Shown: positions 1-12,890 of the stretch, piece by piece
How positions within the stretch are numbered: the stretch's first letter is position 1
Layout: the number at the start of each line of letters is the position of its first letter
NCBI GenBank assembly: GCA_001600455.1
Contig: BCKC01000007.1
Coordinates: 2,048,019 to 2,112,018, forward strand
DNA from: Endocalyx cinctus
Lineage: Eukaryota; Ascomycota; Sordariomycetes; Amphisphaeriales; Apiosporaceae
Direction: 5' to 3'
Length of the DNA stretch: 64,000 nt
Position numbers and translations under genes: made by a program
The notes under the pieces: model-generated
Seen by the model: the letters and a program-made list of their open reading frames with translations, nothing else
Database searches by the model: none
Told to the model about the DNA's origin: nothing

Positions 1-827
1 GCTCTTCAGCTATGGATTTATCGATCCAGCTTCTACGACTAAGAAGATAGTGTTACCCGTGGAGCCCATGGATGACGATCCATTGGCCAAAGCCAAACTT
101 CACGCTTTTGGTGCCTCACCTACTTTAGAAATCAAAGAAGACGAAGCTGGTTCAATTTCATGGTCGGCTCCGTTTGTATATCTCATGTGCCTCAACGAAG
201 AAGACGGTCTTCAGTTCAAGGTACTCATGGAGAATGATGGATCTAAGCATTTGAAGATGTTCTGGCAAGACCAGGATGTCACAGAAAGTCCTAGATCTGT
301 TCAGATGTTTATTAATGATCATGAACTAAAGCAGATATTTCAGCTCAGGGTTATAACTGTCGTTTTGGACATCTTGCAGGGACACCTGCAAGAACTCGAT
401 CAACAATCCTGGGGAAATGACGAGACAGGACCAATACGGAGTGAGATTTCGGAACCGGTGTCACACTTAAGGGATGCTGAATTAGATCTGCTCACGAAAA
501 CCTCGCGGACCCTTGATGACCAGGTGAGTTGATGAGCCCATACTCCACACTAAATGATGACTACCCCGCGAATTCTTTCATCCATTTCTCCGGCTGTATG
601 GAACCCTAGTCCTAGGAATCCTGAACTTCTAACAAACTATTCCTATTCTAAATAATTTTCATTTCCACATTTGATGGCTTGCTTCTCGATTTTCAGACTA
701 ACCTCGAATTTGCATACAGAGAACAGAACTGTTGACAGATCAGACTGTCTTATCTTACCTCGGATTAACAGGAGCTGCCGATGATAATGATGCAGTTGAT
801 ATAGCAGAGGAGGAAGACTTTAGTTGA
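1..827 (+). CDS. SET-domain lysine methyltransferase, 3' end only
   Basis: The gene runs in from the left edge, so its start and most of its SET domain lie outside the window. Exons are <1..523 and 720..827; the first codon in frame begins at base 2. The opening residues LFSYGFIDP match the end of the SET core in the Rubisco-LSMT/RKM-type protein methyltransferases, where the NS..(S)YG motif closes the S-adenosylmethionine site. What follows is a helical region typical of the substrate-binding C-terminal domain. The intron 524..719 has a GTGAGT donor and joins in phase 0 to RTELLTDQTVLSYLGLTG, and the protein ends in an acidic tail (EEEDFS). The target protein cannot be told from this fragment. 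The acceptor at 719 was preferred to the one at 696, which hits a stop after 12 codons. Confidence 0.75.
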
Positions 828-3800
828 TTATTATCTTATTCTAATAACAATTACTACTTATACTACTGCTTGTTGGCTCACGCTATAGAGATCATTACGC
901 ATAAAAGCTTCCAGGGAGAGGAGTATTCTTTCTAACGCTACGGTGCCTCAGCCGTGCATCTGGTGTGGTCTAGGCCAACTACCAACCAACTATCTAGCAT
1001 CCCAAAACACATTCATCACCTTTAAGTACATTGCGGTACTAAGTTTGTGGAGCTTTAAGTTCACACCGATATGTACTTACGTATCCACATCATATTGAAC
1101 TACTGAAAACTCTCAAACGGTCGTTCTCGCCGGAAGAAAATCTCACACGACCACATTTTTTTGTTGTGTCCATGGATCTGAGATTTTGAAGAGTTTGATA
1201 TGATTATCATTGCTATGCAATGGTGGTTATTAGAGTCGAGGCGTAAGTTCACTGTAACAGGCACATTGCCGTACCGATGAGAGCTGCCACACACATCAGC
1301 CGTGCATTCGGACCGAGGGTTCATTTCCAAATTGCTTACTCAATAAAGTGGTAGTTCTGTAGGAATAATCACTCCTATCTTTTTCGAACTCGACGATCAA
1401 TTCTTTACCCATAACGTATTTATCCGGCAAGGCTTTATGACAAGCGTAATCTCACTAAGTATCATTGTCGCAGAAATATTCGAAGAACCCCCCGCCAAAT
1501 TGATTAGAAGACTGCCTGGAAATAGCGAGTCGATGTACTTACTAGCTCCTCCCGGATCCTAATCCTGCGAGCGCCATTAAACGTACTCTAGGAAGTGCCC
1601 CGGTGATAGTTCTAAGAACAGTGGTAAAGCCCATTTGGGTGCTTGAGTATGTGTTCTAAAACATTAACTATTCCTTCGTAAATTACCTTTTCCTCTCCTT
1701 GACGTTCCTGGTCAGTGTGTTGGTGTCTCTAAGAGAAAAAGGAACCAACACTGCCGTATGTCACTGACAACGATACGCTCCGGAATGGATCCATACCACC
1801 CCACGAGATCTTCAGAAGATCGACTAGCATAAATGTACACTTGCATTAAGGTATAAATTTTCTCATGTTAGGAATAACACTCTATCTTTTTATGGCAATT
1901 AGAAAAACTGGGCACGTCGATTGAATCTCGGAGAGGTAAAGTCTTCAACTCCCCGAAAGGCGAAACTGCGAAAATAAACTACTCGTAAGCGGATTCTCTA
2001 AAAATGCCTCCGGTTGAATTTTCTTCGACCCTGATTCGGGAGCCAGCTCATGCATCATCACACGTGGGAAAAATACGACGAAAAGTTATCCAGTTCGGTC
2101 TTTAATCGATCTACCACGTTTATATTAACTTGACAAGCCCGTGTAGATATGGGGCGACGAACTCCGTCGCGCCAAGTGAAGTTTAAGGTGACAGAGAGCC
2201 ATAGTTACTCGCTGTCTGGAGCCAGCCAGTCTAGTAGTTACCCGGTTTTGAAACCATTCTGGAAGCCGACTCTGCAAGCCGGCCAAATACCCAAGGTAAT
2301 AAAATAAAGAGAATTGCATCCCTACTACTCTAGGCACTTACTGCCTATAGTGTATTGCTTACTGTCGAATATTATTTTTCACTAATATGATATGAGGGTT
2401 GATAAATCTAGAATAATATATAAGAATTCAGAAATGTATTGCGACACTAGGCAGACTACGATAATAATGAGATATATTAACTCCGGTCATAGTTGTGGGA
2501 AGACTATACTCCTGCCTATAGAACTGGGAAAGTGGTGGGTTTCCTGAGATCTGCGATCAAGAATTTTTTCTTTCCTTGACATTTACGATAATTGGCCGGA
2601 AGAAGATGTACGTTAGGTGTTCAGGATCGAATAACACAGTAACAGTGTACCTACATGTAGCGTAGGCGAGTATTGGAACATATGAGCAAGGTAGGGAGAT
2701 AAGCTGCTCTCCTATTGATTAATTTTAACAATGAGAACAGCCGGCTACGTAAAACTGGGCTCGGGAAACGTCGCTGACCGTGATCCATGAAACTGTGGAT
2801 CATGGGAATTCTTGTTTCTCAAGCACTAACCTATAGGAGGGATAAGAATCCGGGGTAAGGATATGGATCAATTTTCTAAGTTAGAAATGACGATAATGTA
2901 CTTGACTCGCCATGCAGTATTATTACAATTGCCATGTGGAAATTAGTGAGGATAAATTATTATTAGCATCAGTACTACGTAAAGGAGTCCATGATTTTCT
3001 TCTTATTAAACCAAATAGAGGTCTAAATTACTCTCACTTTACCAAGAACGACGCAGCATTGTAGATAGTTTTGCCTAGTGCTCTAGAAACACGTGTAATA
3101 CACGATCGGTTTATCCATCAGGGAACTAAGAAGACCGAAGGCCTTTGCCGATGAAAATCCTATATTTTTAGTAGATGGAACAATTATAAAAAAATGTACA
3201 GATTCTGAAGACACCGTATTGGCTATAACGTGATGTGATGTGACTTAGTATCATAAGTTTTATAGACCGTTTTAAGATAGATTTGAAAGAAGTTGTACAA
3301 GTACACCAACCTTCACGCCGTTATCGCGGTAGTAAAGACGCTCTAACACCGGTTATCCAATACGACACTTGCTATAGCAAAATGCATTCAGGGGACCCCT
3401 ACAAGTAAGAAGACTCTATCGACTTTCAATCCTTGTCCCTACTTCTCTTGATTGTAGTTTGCCCCAGATTTCTACGCCACTCATCATTTGAGATCGAAGC
3501 CCCCCCTGCGGCCCCACTGATTCGAGTACACCTTGACAGTCTGGAGAAGGTGGGCATCGGATTTTTCCTTCATCTCTTGTCCCCATTCATATTATTCCTT
3601 CAATTCACGGGTCCTCCACAAATTTCTTTTTATCTTTCACACTTTACCATTCCTTACATCAATCTCCTTAAATCCCCCCCCCCTTCTATTCCATCATATC
3701 ATGTTATTATACGTGTCGTAGTACCTGGTATACGATAAAATATACACGAGAATATTGCAATTTTATATATCCTATCAGTTTAATAAGTCTTTGATCAAAT

Positions 3801-4101
3801 TTTATTTGCTTGGTTGAATTTCATGACTCAGCTGCTGAATTAACTACGAACGTACACGTCTATTTTTGGGTTTCTTCGCGTGCCACACTACCTACAATTC
3901 CGAGACATCCATTATTGGCGATCAGATCATAAAATTTTTTAAAAACGAAAAGGAAATATAGTTAGGGGAATTATTGGTTTATCGACTTGCATGGATTACA
4001 ATTATCGGTGACGAGAGATCGATTGTCGAACAGAACGAGCGAATTTTGAGGGAAACACCGTATCTTTATCGAGGTCAACGTATGAGCCAACAATCGCAAA
4101 G
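828..4101. other. Long spacer upstream of the FacB-like regulator
   Basis: This 3.3-kb AT-rich stretch has stops in all frames and no open frame I would defend as a gene. It holds a 7-base inverted repeat (TGATCCA/TGGATCA, 2781-2802). A pyrimidine-rich leader-like tract from about 3540 to 3690 probably lies near the transcription start of the downstream regulator. Nothing resembling a transposase, reverse transcriptase or tRNA was seen. Confidence 0.5.
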
Positions 4102-6985
4102 ATGCCGGGAATCTTACCTATGAAGGTCATTAAGGTGGGCACCAGCTCACAGAGTCGTATCGCCCAAGCCTGTGATCGCTGTCGGAGCAAAAAAATAAGG
4201 TGTGATGGAATACGGCCGTGCTGTTCCCAATGTGCAAACGTGGGGTTCGAGTGCCGGACAAGCGATAAGCTCAGCCGACGCGCCTTTCCTCGCGGATACA
4301 CGGAATCGTTAGAAGAGAGAGTTAGGGCCCTCGAATCCGAAGTCAGGGAACTGAAGGATCTGTTGGATGAGAAAGATGAGAAGATCGATATGTTGTCGAA
4401 AATACACGGTAATCGCCAGCCTTCCGTCGCTTCCGTCGCTAGTCCCATGTCAATAGAGTCGAGGAGAGATGCGAGCAGTCCGCCCAGAGAAGACGTTTTC
4501 CGTATTCAGGCCTCGCCATTATTGCTCGGCGTGGAAAATTCAGATTCTTATTTCATGGGAGCCTCGAGCGGTCGTTCTTTCATCGGTAGGTTCTCACTAT
4601 ATATAGGTACCCTAATCACGCGTGTTACTAAACAGATTTTCAGAAACATTCAAGCGTAGGATCCAGGAAAGTGGGAAGTCGTGTTCAGATTTCAATCCCG
4701 AAGCTTTTCTTCACATCCAAGGATGCTATCCCCTGGTTGCCAACCCTCCTCCCCCGTCTATGAAGGTTCCACCCCGGCTCTTTTCCGACAGATGCGTCAA
4801 TGTCTACTTCCAGGAGTGGGCCCCGCTATTTCCCGTTCTCCATAAGCCAACCTTCCTTAGGATATATGAGGAATTCGTGCGCGACGCTGACAAGATGAAG
4901 AGTAATCATAAAATTGCCCAGCTATATCTGGTCTTCAGTATTGCTGCCTTATCAAGCGAGTTGCCGGACATAGAACAGATCGCCGCCTGCGAGGCCCAGT
5001 GGCAGTGGGCTCTTGATTCCATCATCATGGACAACACCATGAACACTCTCCAGTGTCTTGTCCTTGCTCTCATATATTGTTCAATCAGGGCAGACTATAA
5101 GCGTCTGCAGCATTACAAAGGCGTCGCAGTCGGCCTGTCTCACCGACTCGGCTTGCACCAGAGCCAGAAGCGCTTCTCTTTCGGGGCTCTTACTATCGAG
5201 ACCCGCAAGAAGGTGTTCTGGACATTGTACACCCTGGACTGGTACGTTTTATGATTTTACAGTAGCTAAAAATCCGAACTAATATGAGTTAGCTTTTCCG
5301 CCGCCATGCTTGGTCTACCCAAATTGTTAAAAGAGTCTGATAATCACGCCGAGTTTCCCTCAGACACAGACGACGAGTATGTGACCGAGAAGGGTTTCCA
5401 ACCGACACTGCCAGGCGAGCATACGAGGTTATCAAACGCGTTAGCACTATTCCGACTAGCCCGAATTCTAGCTAAAGTGTTAGAGAAGACTTACCCCGCA
5501 TCCACCTCTCACGACATTTCGCTTCAAGGGATGTCAGCACTAGACGCTGAACTCTCAGAATGGAGCGAGAACTTACCCACTCATCTCAAATTGAACTTTG
5601 TTCAAGACAAGCCGTCGACCGATGTTACTGGCAGCAGGTCTCCGGTATTGGTAAGGTTCCATCAACCACCCCGACTTCATACACTAGCTAACATTTTAAA
5701 GGCTCTCGCGTACTACTACGTCCGTACACTCGTCCACCGACCTGCAGTTGGGTCCAGCTTAGGAGCCAAGGCTGCACCAGCCCTCATGGCAGTTAGCGAG
5801 TCTAGCAAGCACATAGTACAGATTGTGCAACTCCTAGAGGAGCGGGGCATGTCTTTCTCCTTCTGTCTGAACAAGACTGATGTATTGGTCTTGTGTTGCG
5901 TGACCCTTCTCTACCAGACGTTAGATCTTAAGCACGAGAGCAAAATGATGAAAGACACGGAACGTCTTGTCAACGCCGTTCTGAAGATACTCGGAAGGTC
6001 GAAAGCTCCAGGAACCTATGATCTGAAACGTGTGGCATCCATGTTGATTACTGTTGACGAGCCAGTGCCGTCAGCATCGATGAGAGGTAGTCCCGACACA
6101 TCGATGGCTGCTCCCCCCTCCAGGACATCTCCACAGATTGCCCAACAACCTAAGAAGACACCTTACGGTTTAGGTCGCAATGCTAGCGCAAGTATGAGCG
6201 AGGCCGATTTGTTATCACAGCAAGAAAAGCTACGCCGTATGACGATGCCAGGTGTTCCTAATGTCCAACCGGAATTGTACCGATCACAATCCCGTTCCTC
6301 ATTCGACAACTCCAGCGCAGATCAAAGAAGGGACAGTCGCTTCTCGATTGCGCAGATACAGCAAACCATGATGCGAATGTCACCATCGCATAAGATGAAG
6401 CCGAATCTCGATTACCTCTCGCTAAATAACACGCCATCGGGCTCACAGCCTTCTTCGCCTACGTCATCCCGAGTACCAACTTCGCAGCCAATGCAGCAGC
6501 CCCAGCAAGGACCACAGGTATATCCAGCCAACCATTTCCCCGAGGGCGGCTCCGGGGGCGCCGGGGTATCCATAGCCGAATGGGAGGCGCTGCTCGGTGC
6601 GATGGACGGTGGTCGGGTCAATATCTACGACGCCATGTACGGGGGTCCATCTCTATCCTTGACGCAATCTCCCGAAGGAAACCCGGAGACGCACTACAAC
6701 AACCACAAAGGTAACGTCGAATGGTCGCCGGACTCGTGGGACTTGTCGACCTTCAACATCGGCGACCTCACGGCCATAAGCAACCCGGGAGCGCCGCAGA
6801 GCGTGCTCAGTCTTAGCGACGAGAGCCTCAGCTCGGTGGACGATCGAGCCTCCAGCGAATTATACCTAAGCATGGGAGGCAGCGAAGATTACCAAAATCC
6901 GCTGCTGCCACCGCAACAACAACCGCGGATTGGCCATGAAGAGCCGTTTATCTTGGAAGGGCTCGATCTCAAATTGGATTTATAG
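4102..6985 (+). CDS. facB: FacB/Cat8-type Zn(II)2Cys6 transcription activator
   Basis: Exons 4102..4585, 4644..5241, 5293..5650 and 5702..6985 give 907 residues, close to Aspergillus FacB (about 870). The Zn2Cys6 cluster is at residues 24-51 (C24, C27, C34, C40/41, C44, C51). An [20 protein letters not shown] linker and coiled coil (about 60-98) follow, a combination I recognise as FacB/Cat8. A fungal-specific transcription factor domain spans roughly 200-480, with [20 protein letters not shown] created exactly by removing the 5242..5292 intron. The C-terminal half is rich in Gln, Ser and Pro with an acidic tail, as expected of an activation domain. The family switches on acetate and gluconeogenic genes (acetyl-CoA synthetase, isocitrate lyase, malate synthase). 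The last intron (51 bases) is in frame without a stop, so an unspliced reading also stays open; conservation across LLALTYYY favours splicing. Confidence 0.9.
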
Positions 6986-7635
6986 TTTTTATTTATTTTC
7001 TAGTATTTTATGGTTGGATTTTTTTACGCGGTGGATTCCTTTTACGGCGCATAAGAGCTCATCCAAGGTGGGTTTTTTGTATGTTTGGGGCAGGCTACGG
7101 TGTTGTGGGATAATGATTCAGATGTTTTTATACTGCATGTCGTGTCACCTTGGAGGATTTCTTTAATATTGGGTACAGAGCGGTTTACTTATCTGTTTAC
7201 GAGCTTCCTTAAGCCCTTCTCTTCCTCCTTTGATCGAAGGCTTTTTTTTTTTCCTTTCAAATTGATACCTCAGTACCTATATCGCATTCCCGAAAGTCAA
7301 ATGGACAAGCTTATCTATTTTTCTTTCCAACACTGCTACTGTCTTGCCTGATCTTTGAGCAGGCAAGAACTTCCAATTCAATTCAACAGGCCCTTTTCTC
7401 TCTCTTTTGTCGTCCGATATAGTTACAAGTTCCTTACTCATGTACGAGTCATGATTTATTGGGGAGATAAGGGGAAAAGGGGGAGAAGGAAGGAGCACTG
7501 CTTTCTTTTTGATTTTCTTACAAAAAAAGAATCTTTATTTTTTTAACTGAAAATTCCGTAGTTTTACTTAAAACCAAAAGTTGAAGGGTTATGAATAAAT
7601 ATACATTAGTTCTGTATTCGAAATGTGGAATTATC

Positions 7636-7645
7636 TACCTAGGTA
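7636..7645. repeat. TACCTAGGTA palindrome, copy 1
   Basis: A 10-base perfect palindrome in a spacer. The same word recurs at 20834-20843, 41989-41998 and 53116-53125, always outside genes. Confidence 0.6.
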
Positions 7646-9159
7646 TGCAGACGGGTTATTACCTGATTCATACATATGACTATTATTGTACTTGCAGTAA
7701 GGCAAGCGCAGTTAGATAGAATAGTTTGAAAGAGATCATTATATCTAGAGGCAACAAGTCTTGGGTTTTACCTATTTTAGGAATATATGCCGTAGATACT
7801 GTTACCCTTACCGGAGAATTCGTGGTTACTCTGAACAAATCAGGTGCGTGCATGCATGGTATACTGTGAGGAGATAAGAAAAGGAGTTTATTAACATGGT
7901 AACTACCGCTTTACTTGTGATCTTGGCTATGAATTATGTCCTCAATAAAGGGCAGTTGTTAGCATATGGTAATGCGATTTCCAATTGGATCTATCTCTCT
8001 TACCGCCTTTTGAGCAAGTTATAGTATGGGGCTTGAAGGATAGATGATCCATACTTGGTTTTGCAGCTTGCTAAGCTAACGGCCCCTTTTGTTCTTTTTG
8101 TTTTCTAAAAGGTAATTACCTGCCTTTTCAATGATGTTATTTTAATTATGGCAATTTAATATAATAAAGGCATTATTTAACATGCTTGTACTAGGTGCAT
8201 GCATAGCTTTTATATGCCAGTGCCATAGATAGAAGGTTCCAAGGTTCGAAAAGGAGACGAGATCGGTGATCACGTGGTAAACACCACTTCACTTCAGGAA
8301 CACTCAACTGGACTGCACAATTCGCATACATAGGATATCTTTGACATACCATTCCAACTGGCTTATTCTGACTTTCATTTATGGTATATGTAGACCTGAA
8401 AGTATTACGTGGTTTTGATTCCTATGTACTAGTTGTATATATGTACATACTGCTGTAATGTCGGATAATTATGTGTCTGATCTTGGGTTATTCTCCTCAT
8501 AACAAACTCTTCTGGCTATACTGTGATGACTTTCTAATCTTTCTTTTCTTCTCTCTCTCGGTGTGAATATGTGAAATGGTTGATATGCTGGCATTTATTT
8601 GGGATGATATGGATCCAGTTTTGAAGACATTTAGCGTGACTTTCTTTGTACTATATATGGAATAATGGGAAATGACATATACACTCTGTACATTATAATA
8701 CTTAAATAAGATATATTGGCAACTTCATATATCATCGTCAGTTCTTATCATGCTATTACCTCATGTGACTACATCAAGGAGGAAGCTTCTTGCTGCCGAG
8801 TAACATATTACAAAGTTTTCAGGAAGGACTGCTCTATCTGGTTGATTAAACCCCTTGACCTGAGATGTAATTATTTGGATAATCAGGATTATACTTGTAA
8901 AGTTGGGCAATGTATTTCATCTGTACATGTTCTTAGTCGCCGACAAGGAAGGCACATAGCCAGGTATACTACTCCAGGGACTGCTCTTTCCCAAATCAAG
9001 TCAGATTACACCTTCGACGAGATAAGAGTGATTTGAAAATTCCGACTTTTTATCTATTTAAACTGCCTTGCACCCACCAAAACCATCAACCTTTTCCACA
9101 TCTTCATCTTCCTTTCTTCACTCACCACATACAGGTGAACACCATCAGCCTTGCACCAG

Positions 9160-9184
9160 AGCAGAGCAGAGCAGAGCAAAGCAG
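9160..9184 (+). repeat. Short GCAGA tandem repeat
   Basis: About five copies of a GCAGA/GCAAA unit sit directly before a GTATGT splice donor, in the probable 5' leader of the zinc-knuckle gene. Such purine repeats can act as exonic splicing enhancers, but that role here is inference. Confidence 0.6.
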
Positions 9185-9961
9185 GTATGTTTCTCCTACC
9201 TAATACAAATAGCACATTAATTCCTGTCTTATTTCTTTTCTACTTCCCTCCCAATTAACACCAACTTGATTCCCTAAATCAAGGCACTCTTGGTATATTC
9301 TAACAGAAGCATATACTAGGACTGATACTTGACCGAAACCATATTGTGAAGAAGACTTTCCTTCTTCATAATATTACACAATTAAATCTCTACTGTCACT
9401 CATTAAAATCATCTCAAGCTGTACAAGGTAAGTAATCCTTTCTATTTCATGATCTCATCTTGAAAAAAAAAAAATACATCACAAATCTCCCTGTCTTTTG
9501 TTTTCCCAAAGGTTTTCTCATTAGCACTTTCCCACCGACTATTATTTTTTCCTTTCATCACCATCATCATCATTCATCTTTCCACTCTACCCAATCAAAT
9601 AAGGTCCGGGACTGCCGGCCGGGTACTGTTGTACTGCTCCGCAATTACGGGACCGGAAACCTTAGGAGCTTCCACCAGATTCCGGGAGACCATTGTTTGT
9701 TTGTTTTCTTTTACCCCTCTGTACACACATCATCTCTACTTGTATCATCTTTCTTTTTTCTTACCTCACCCTTTCGATCCTTGTATCGTTGACATCTACA
9801 CTACTCTATCTTGTCTACTAATCCCCTACAGACATAGTAAGTATACATATATATTTCATCAATTTTCATTCTAGTTCTATTTATTTTACTTCATCCTCAT
9901 CATTGATTCTTACCTGCCATTTTATGTTAATTGCAGTGGTACTAAGTCTCCTCTTCCCTTC

Positions 9962-10000
9962 TCACCCTCCTCACCCACCACACCCACCACACCCACCACA
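9962..10000 (+). repeat. CCACACCCA microsatellite
   Basis: A CCACACCCA-type unit is repeated about four times in the leader just upstream of the zinc-knuckle gene. It is followed by a pyrimidine tract that ends in an A-run at 10083-10094. It is length-polymorphism-prone DNA with no evident coding function. Confidence 0.7.
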
Positions 10001-10246
10001 TCTCATATCTCATATCTTTATAATACAATTCCAATATTTCTTTCTTTCTTGTTTTCTTTTTCTTTTCTTCTTTTTTTTTAATAAAAAAAAAAAAAGAAGA
10101 AGAAGAAAAAGGCCTTACTCTACATATCAAAATCAAGCTCCAATCTTCTTACAATTCTCATCATTCTGCTACACAGAATTTGATGCTTCATCAATCTGAC
10201 AAGTACGAATATTAACTTAAACATCATAGATCAATCACCTTTCATC

Positions 10247-12189
10247 ATGTCTGTCTGGAACATTGAATGGAAAGGTAGTGATCCTGCCATCAACACTCTC
10301 GATGAATGGGGTACCGGTTTAGTAGAACGCCCGGATGAATCCACTTGGAGTGACGGTGGCGACGTAGACGCTACATCTTTCGACTCCCCCGCTAATATTG
10401 GTGCCAACAATGCCACCGATGCCGGAGATGGCGGCAATGGCGGCGATAGCCGTGCTTGCTTCAACTGTGGCCAGGAAGGGTAAGTTAACATCATCAACTC
10501 TCATCCTGTTATATGCAAGACTTTACTGAACAGTTCATTCAAGTCACGCGAAGGCAGACTGTCCCAACCCCAAAGTCCTGAAGTGTCGCCATTGCAACGA
10601 AGAAGGCCACGTTGTCCGCGATTGCCCTACTGCTCCCCCCCGCGAGTTTACTGGCGAGTGCCGTGTCTGTGGAACTGAAGGCCACATGGCCAAGGATTGC
10701 CCTCAGAAGCCCCCTACCGTATGCCGTAACTGCGATGAAGAAGGTAAGCATTTCTATTCTCCTCGCATATTACCCTTAAAAGGCTCGAAACTAATACATT
10801 TATTATGAAGGACATACTCAATCCGACTGCAAGAATCCCCGCAAGATCGACCGATCTGGCATCGATGAGATTGGCGCTGATGCTGCTTGGATCAAGTTAG
10901 AGAAAGCCGTTGAGGAACGGGACATGACCGACGTCAAGGAAGCCATCCAGCAGTATGTGAAGTCGTGCCCCGACACTACCTACACCGATCTCGAGTCTGC
11001 TTTCCGTAATCAGAAAATCAAGCTATACTTCATCGGTCTGGAGAAGCCAGGCATGCTTGACATCTTCACCAACATGGACTTTCAGGGAAACCTTGGTAAG
11101 AAGTACAATGTGTCGTACAGATTCTCTGACAAGGCGGCCCGTCCTCGCGAAGCTGCGTTTTGGCCGAAGAGTCCCGAGGAGAATATGGAGCGCCTGAAAG
11201 ATGCTGGCGAGCAGGTTGACCGAGGTCTAGTGCGTTGCCGTAACTGTAACAAACTTGGACATACCTCCAAACTTTGCCCCGAGGAGAAGGTAGAGGTTCA
11301 GCGCGTGATCATTATGTGCTACAACTGTGGCGAGCCTGGCCATCGTGTCCGCGACTGTGAGATAAAGCCTAGACTGAAACTCGATATATTCTCGTGTTCG
11401 GATTTCGCTAACTAAGTTCATAGGTCCTAACCCTCGTACTGACAAGTTCGCTTGCAAGAACTGCGGGTATGTTTTGCTTAGAGAACTTTTGAAAATGGTT
11501 TAACTAACTACATCCACGTTATAGCAAATCCGGACACAAAGCGGCAGACTGTGAGTCATCCTCTTCTTACATGAGCGTGAACCGCGATACTAATGTTACG
11601 TCTAGGTCCCGAGCCGCGCATCGCTGGTCCCGACGTCGAGTGTCGCAAGTGCAATGGCAGTGAGTTTTCTATAATTTCTATAATTTTTCACCGCAATTAC
11701 CATCTAACCCGTATTATCTAGCCGGTCATTTTGCCAAGGATTGCCCCCAGGGTGGTGGCGGCGGTTCCCGAGCATGCTTCAACTGTGGTCAGGAGGGTCA
11801 CACCTCTCGCGAGTGTACCGAAGAGCGAAAGGTTATCTGCCGCAACTGCTCCCAGGAGGGACACCGTGCCAGTGAGTGTACTGAGCCTAAGGACATGTCG
11901 AAGGTCCAGTGTCGCAACTGTGACGAGTTCGGACACGAAAGCCGTGAATGCCCTAAGCCTCGTGATTGTAAGTACATTCCAGTGGTACCTATGAAGACTT
12001 AAAAGACCTAACATGAACGGTTTAGACTCGCGTGTCAAATGCTCCAACTGCGGACAGATGGGTCACACCAAAGTTCGTTGCAGGGAGGCACCTGTGGCAC
12101 TCGATAACCAGTATGGAGATGGATTCGGTGGAGCCGCAAGTGGTGGTAACAATGAGTTTGACGCATCCTACAGTGGCGCTGGTTGGTAA
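10247..12189 (+). CDS. CCHC zinc-knuckle protein with twelve knuckles (CnjB/CNBP-like)
   Basis: Eight exons (10247..10479, 10544..10743, 10811..11356, 11424..11466, 11525..11550, 11606..11659, 11722..11967, 12026..12189) encode 503 residues. I count twelve CX2CX4HX4C knuckles: four near the N-terminus, two after a middle region, and six towards the C-terminus. This compares with seven in CNBP and yeast Gis2. The knuckle-free middle (roughly residues 150-280, including YFIGLEKPGMLDIFTNMDF) is shared, as I recall, by fungal proteins annotated as CnjB-like. Knuckles of this type bind single-stranded RNA or DNA, so a role in mRNA binding or translation is likely. Most introns interrupt a knuckle, often at the Gly before the His or at the last Cys. 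One exon is only 26 bases. A glycine-rich tail ends the protein. Confidence 0.88.
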
Positions 12190-12890
12190 ATACCTACCCG
12201 ACATGTTGTTATGCAATCAATGACTACGGGGGATATGAGAGTAGATGTGGCGGGTACTACTCGTTGATGATGAGTGCTACTATTCACATGTGGCAAATGA
12301 ATCTATTCGGATCGGGCTGCTAATTTGCGAATGAGGATGTCTGACAAAACTGATGATGAATAAGGGGGATCCTCTCATTCATATGGGTTGTTACATTGAC
12401 ATCTTCACACGTTTGCATTCAAAGTAGATAGCACTGAAGTTAGTCTCTCTTCTTTTAGATGACTCAGATAGTCTCTTAATACAGAAGAGTTGACATGATC
12501 TCAGCCGTCATTCATGGTGATTTGTGTAATAGTACAGTTCTAAAGGGGTGTAAAACATGTTGTAATCACTGCATTTTACGCGTGGCAGACGGGTAGACAG
12601 GTAACTAAATACTTACCTAACACAGCCACAATTAGGCGTCAAATTTGGTGTTTCACCCTGAAATTAATGCAGCTGCCCCGCAACAGGAACCCCTCCAGGG
12701 AGAGCCCCTCCATAAAGAATGCCCTATGCAATCATAGCTTCACGGCAAACTACCTTACATATAACCTATCTGCCTACATATAGCCAATCTCAGAAATCAT
12801 ACAAAATCCAAGAATAAAAGACGTGGAGGTTAACGTCTCGCCCTTCTACTATTCTAGAATCCTTTATATACACAGATATATAATCGAGCT
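12190..12890. other. Spacer between zinc-knuckle gene and AIP1
   Basis: About 700 bases hold the 3' region of the zinc-knuckle gene and the promoter of the next gene. There is a GTTGATGATGA box at 12263-12273 and a CTGAC at 12341-12345, reminiscent of a C/D snoRNA. No closing stem was found, so I do not call one. Confidence 0.5.

Larger units (their letters stand above)
6986..10246. other. Spacer and probable multi-intron 5' leader of the zinc-knuckle gene
   Basis: The first 2 kb (6986-9050) is AT-rich with no supported gene. A 106-codon open frame at 8716-9036 shows no recognisable family. From about 9050 the sequence becomes pyrimidine-rich and has good splice donors: GTATGT at 9185 (acceptor near 9306), GTAAGT at 9428, and GTAAGT at 9837 with an acceptor TTGCAG ending at 9936. 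This pattern suggests a long spliced 5' untranslated leader for the gene starting at 10247. The TACCTAGGTA palindrome at 7636-7645 also lies here. Confidence 0.45.

Noticed and set aside
2781..2802. 7-base inverted repeat suggesting a terminator hairpin
   Set aside because: Bacterial-type terminators do not apply in a fungal nuclear genome, and no gene ends here.
8716..9036. 106-codon plus-strand frame in the spacer before the zinc-knuckle gene
   Set aside because: Cysteine-containing but without signal peptide, domain or codon bias; likely chance.
9460..9792. 110-codon frame with poly-Lys start and His-run
   Set aside because: Consists of leader pyrimidine tracts and microsatellite-like sequence upstream of the zinc-knuckle gene.
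12263..12345. C/D-box snoRNA-like spacing (TGATGA ... CTGA)
   Set aside because: No terminal stem and no convincing guide sequence; TGATGA words are common here.
12608..12622. ATACTTACCTAACAC resembling the 5' end of U1 snRNA
   Set aside because: Homology stops after ten bases; no U1 stem-loops or Sm site follow.
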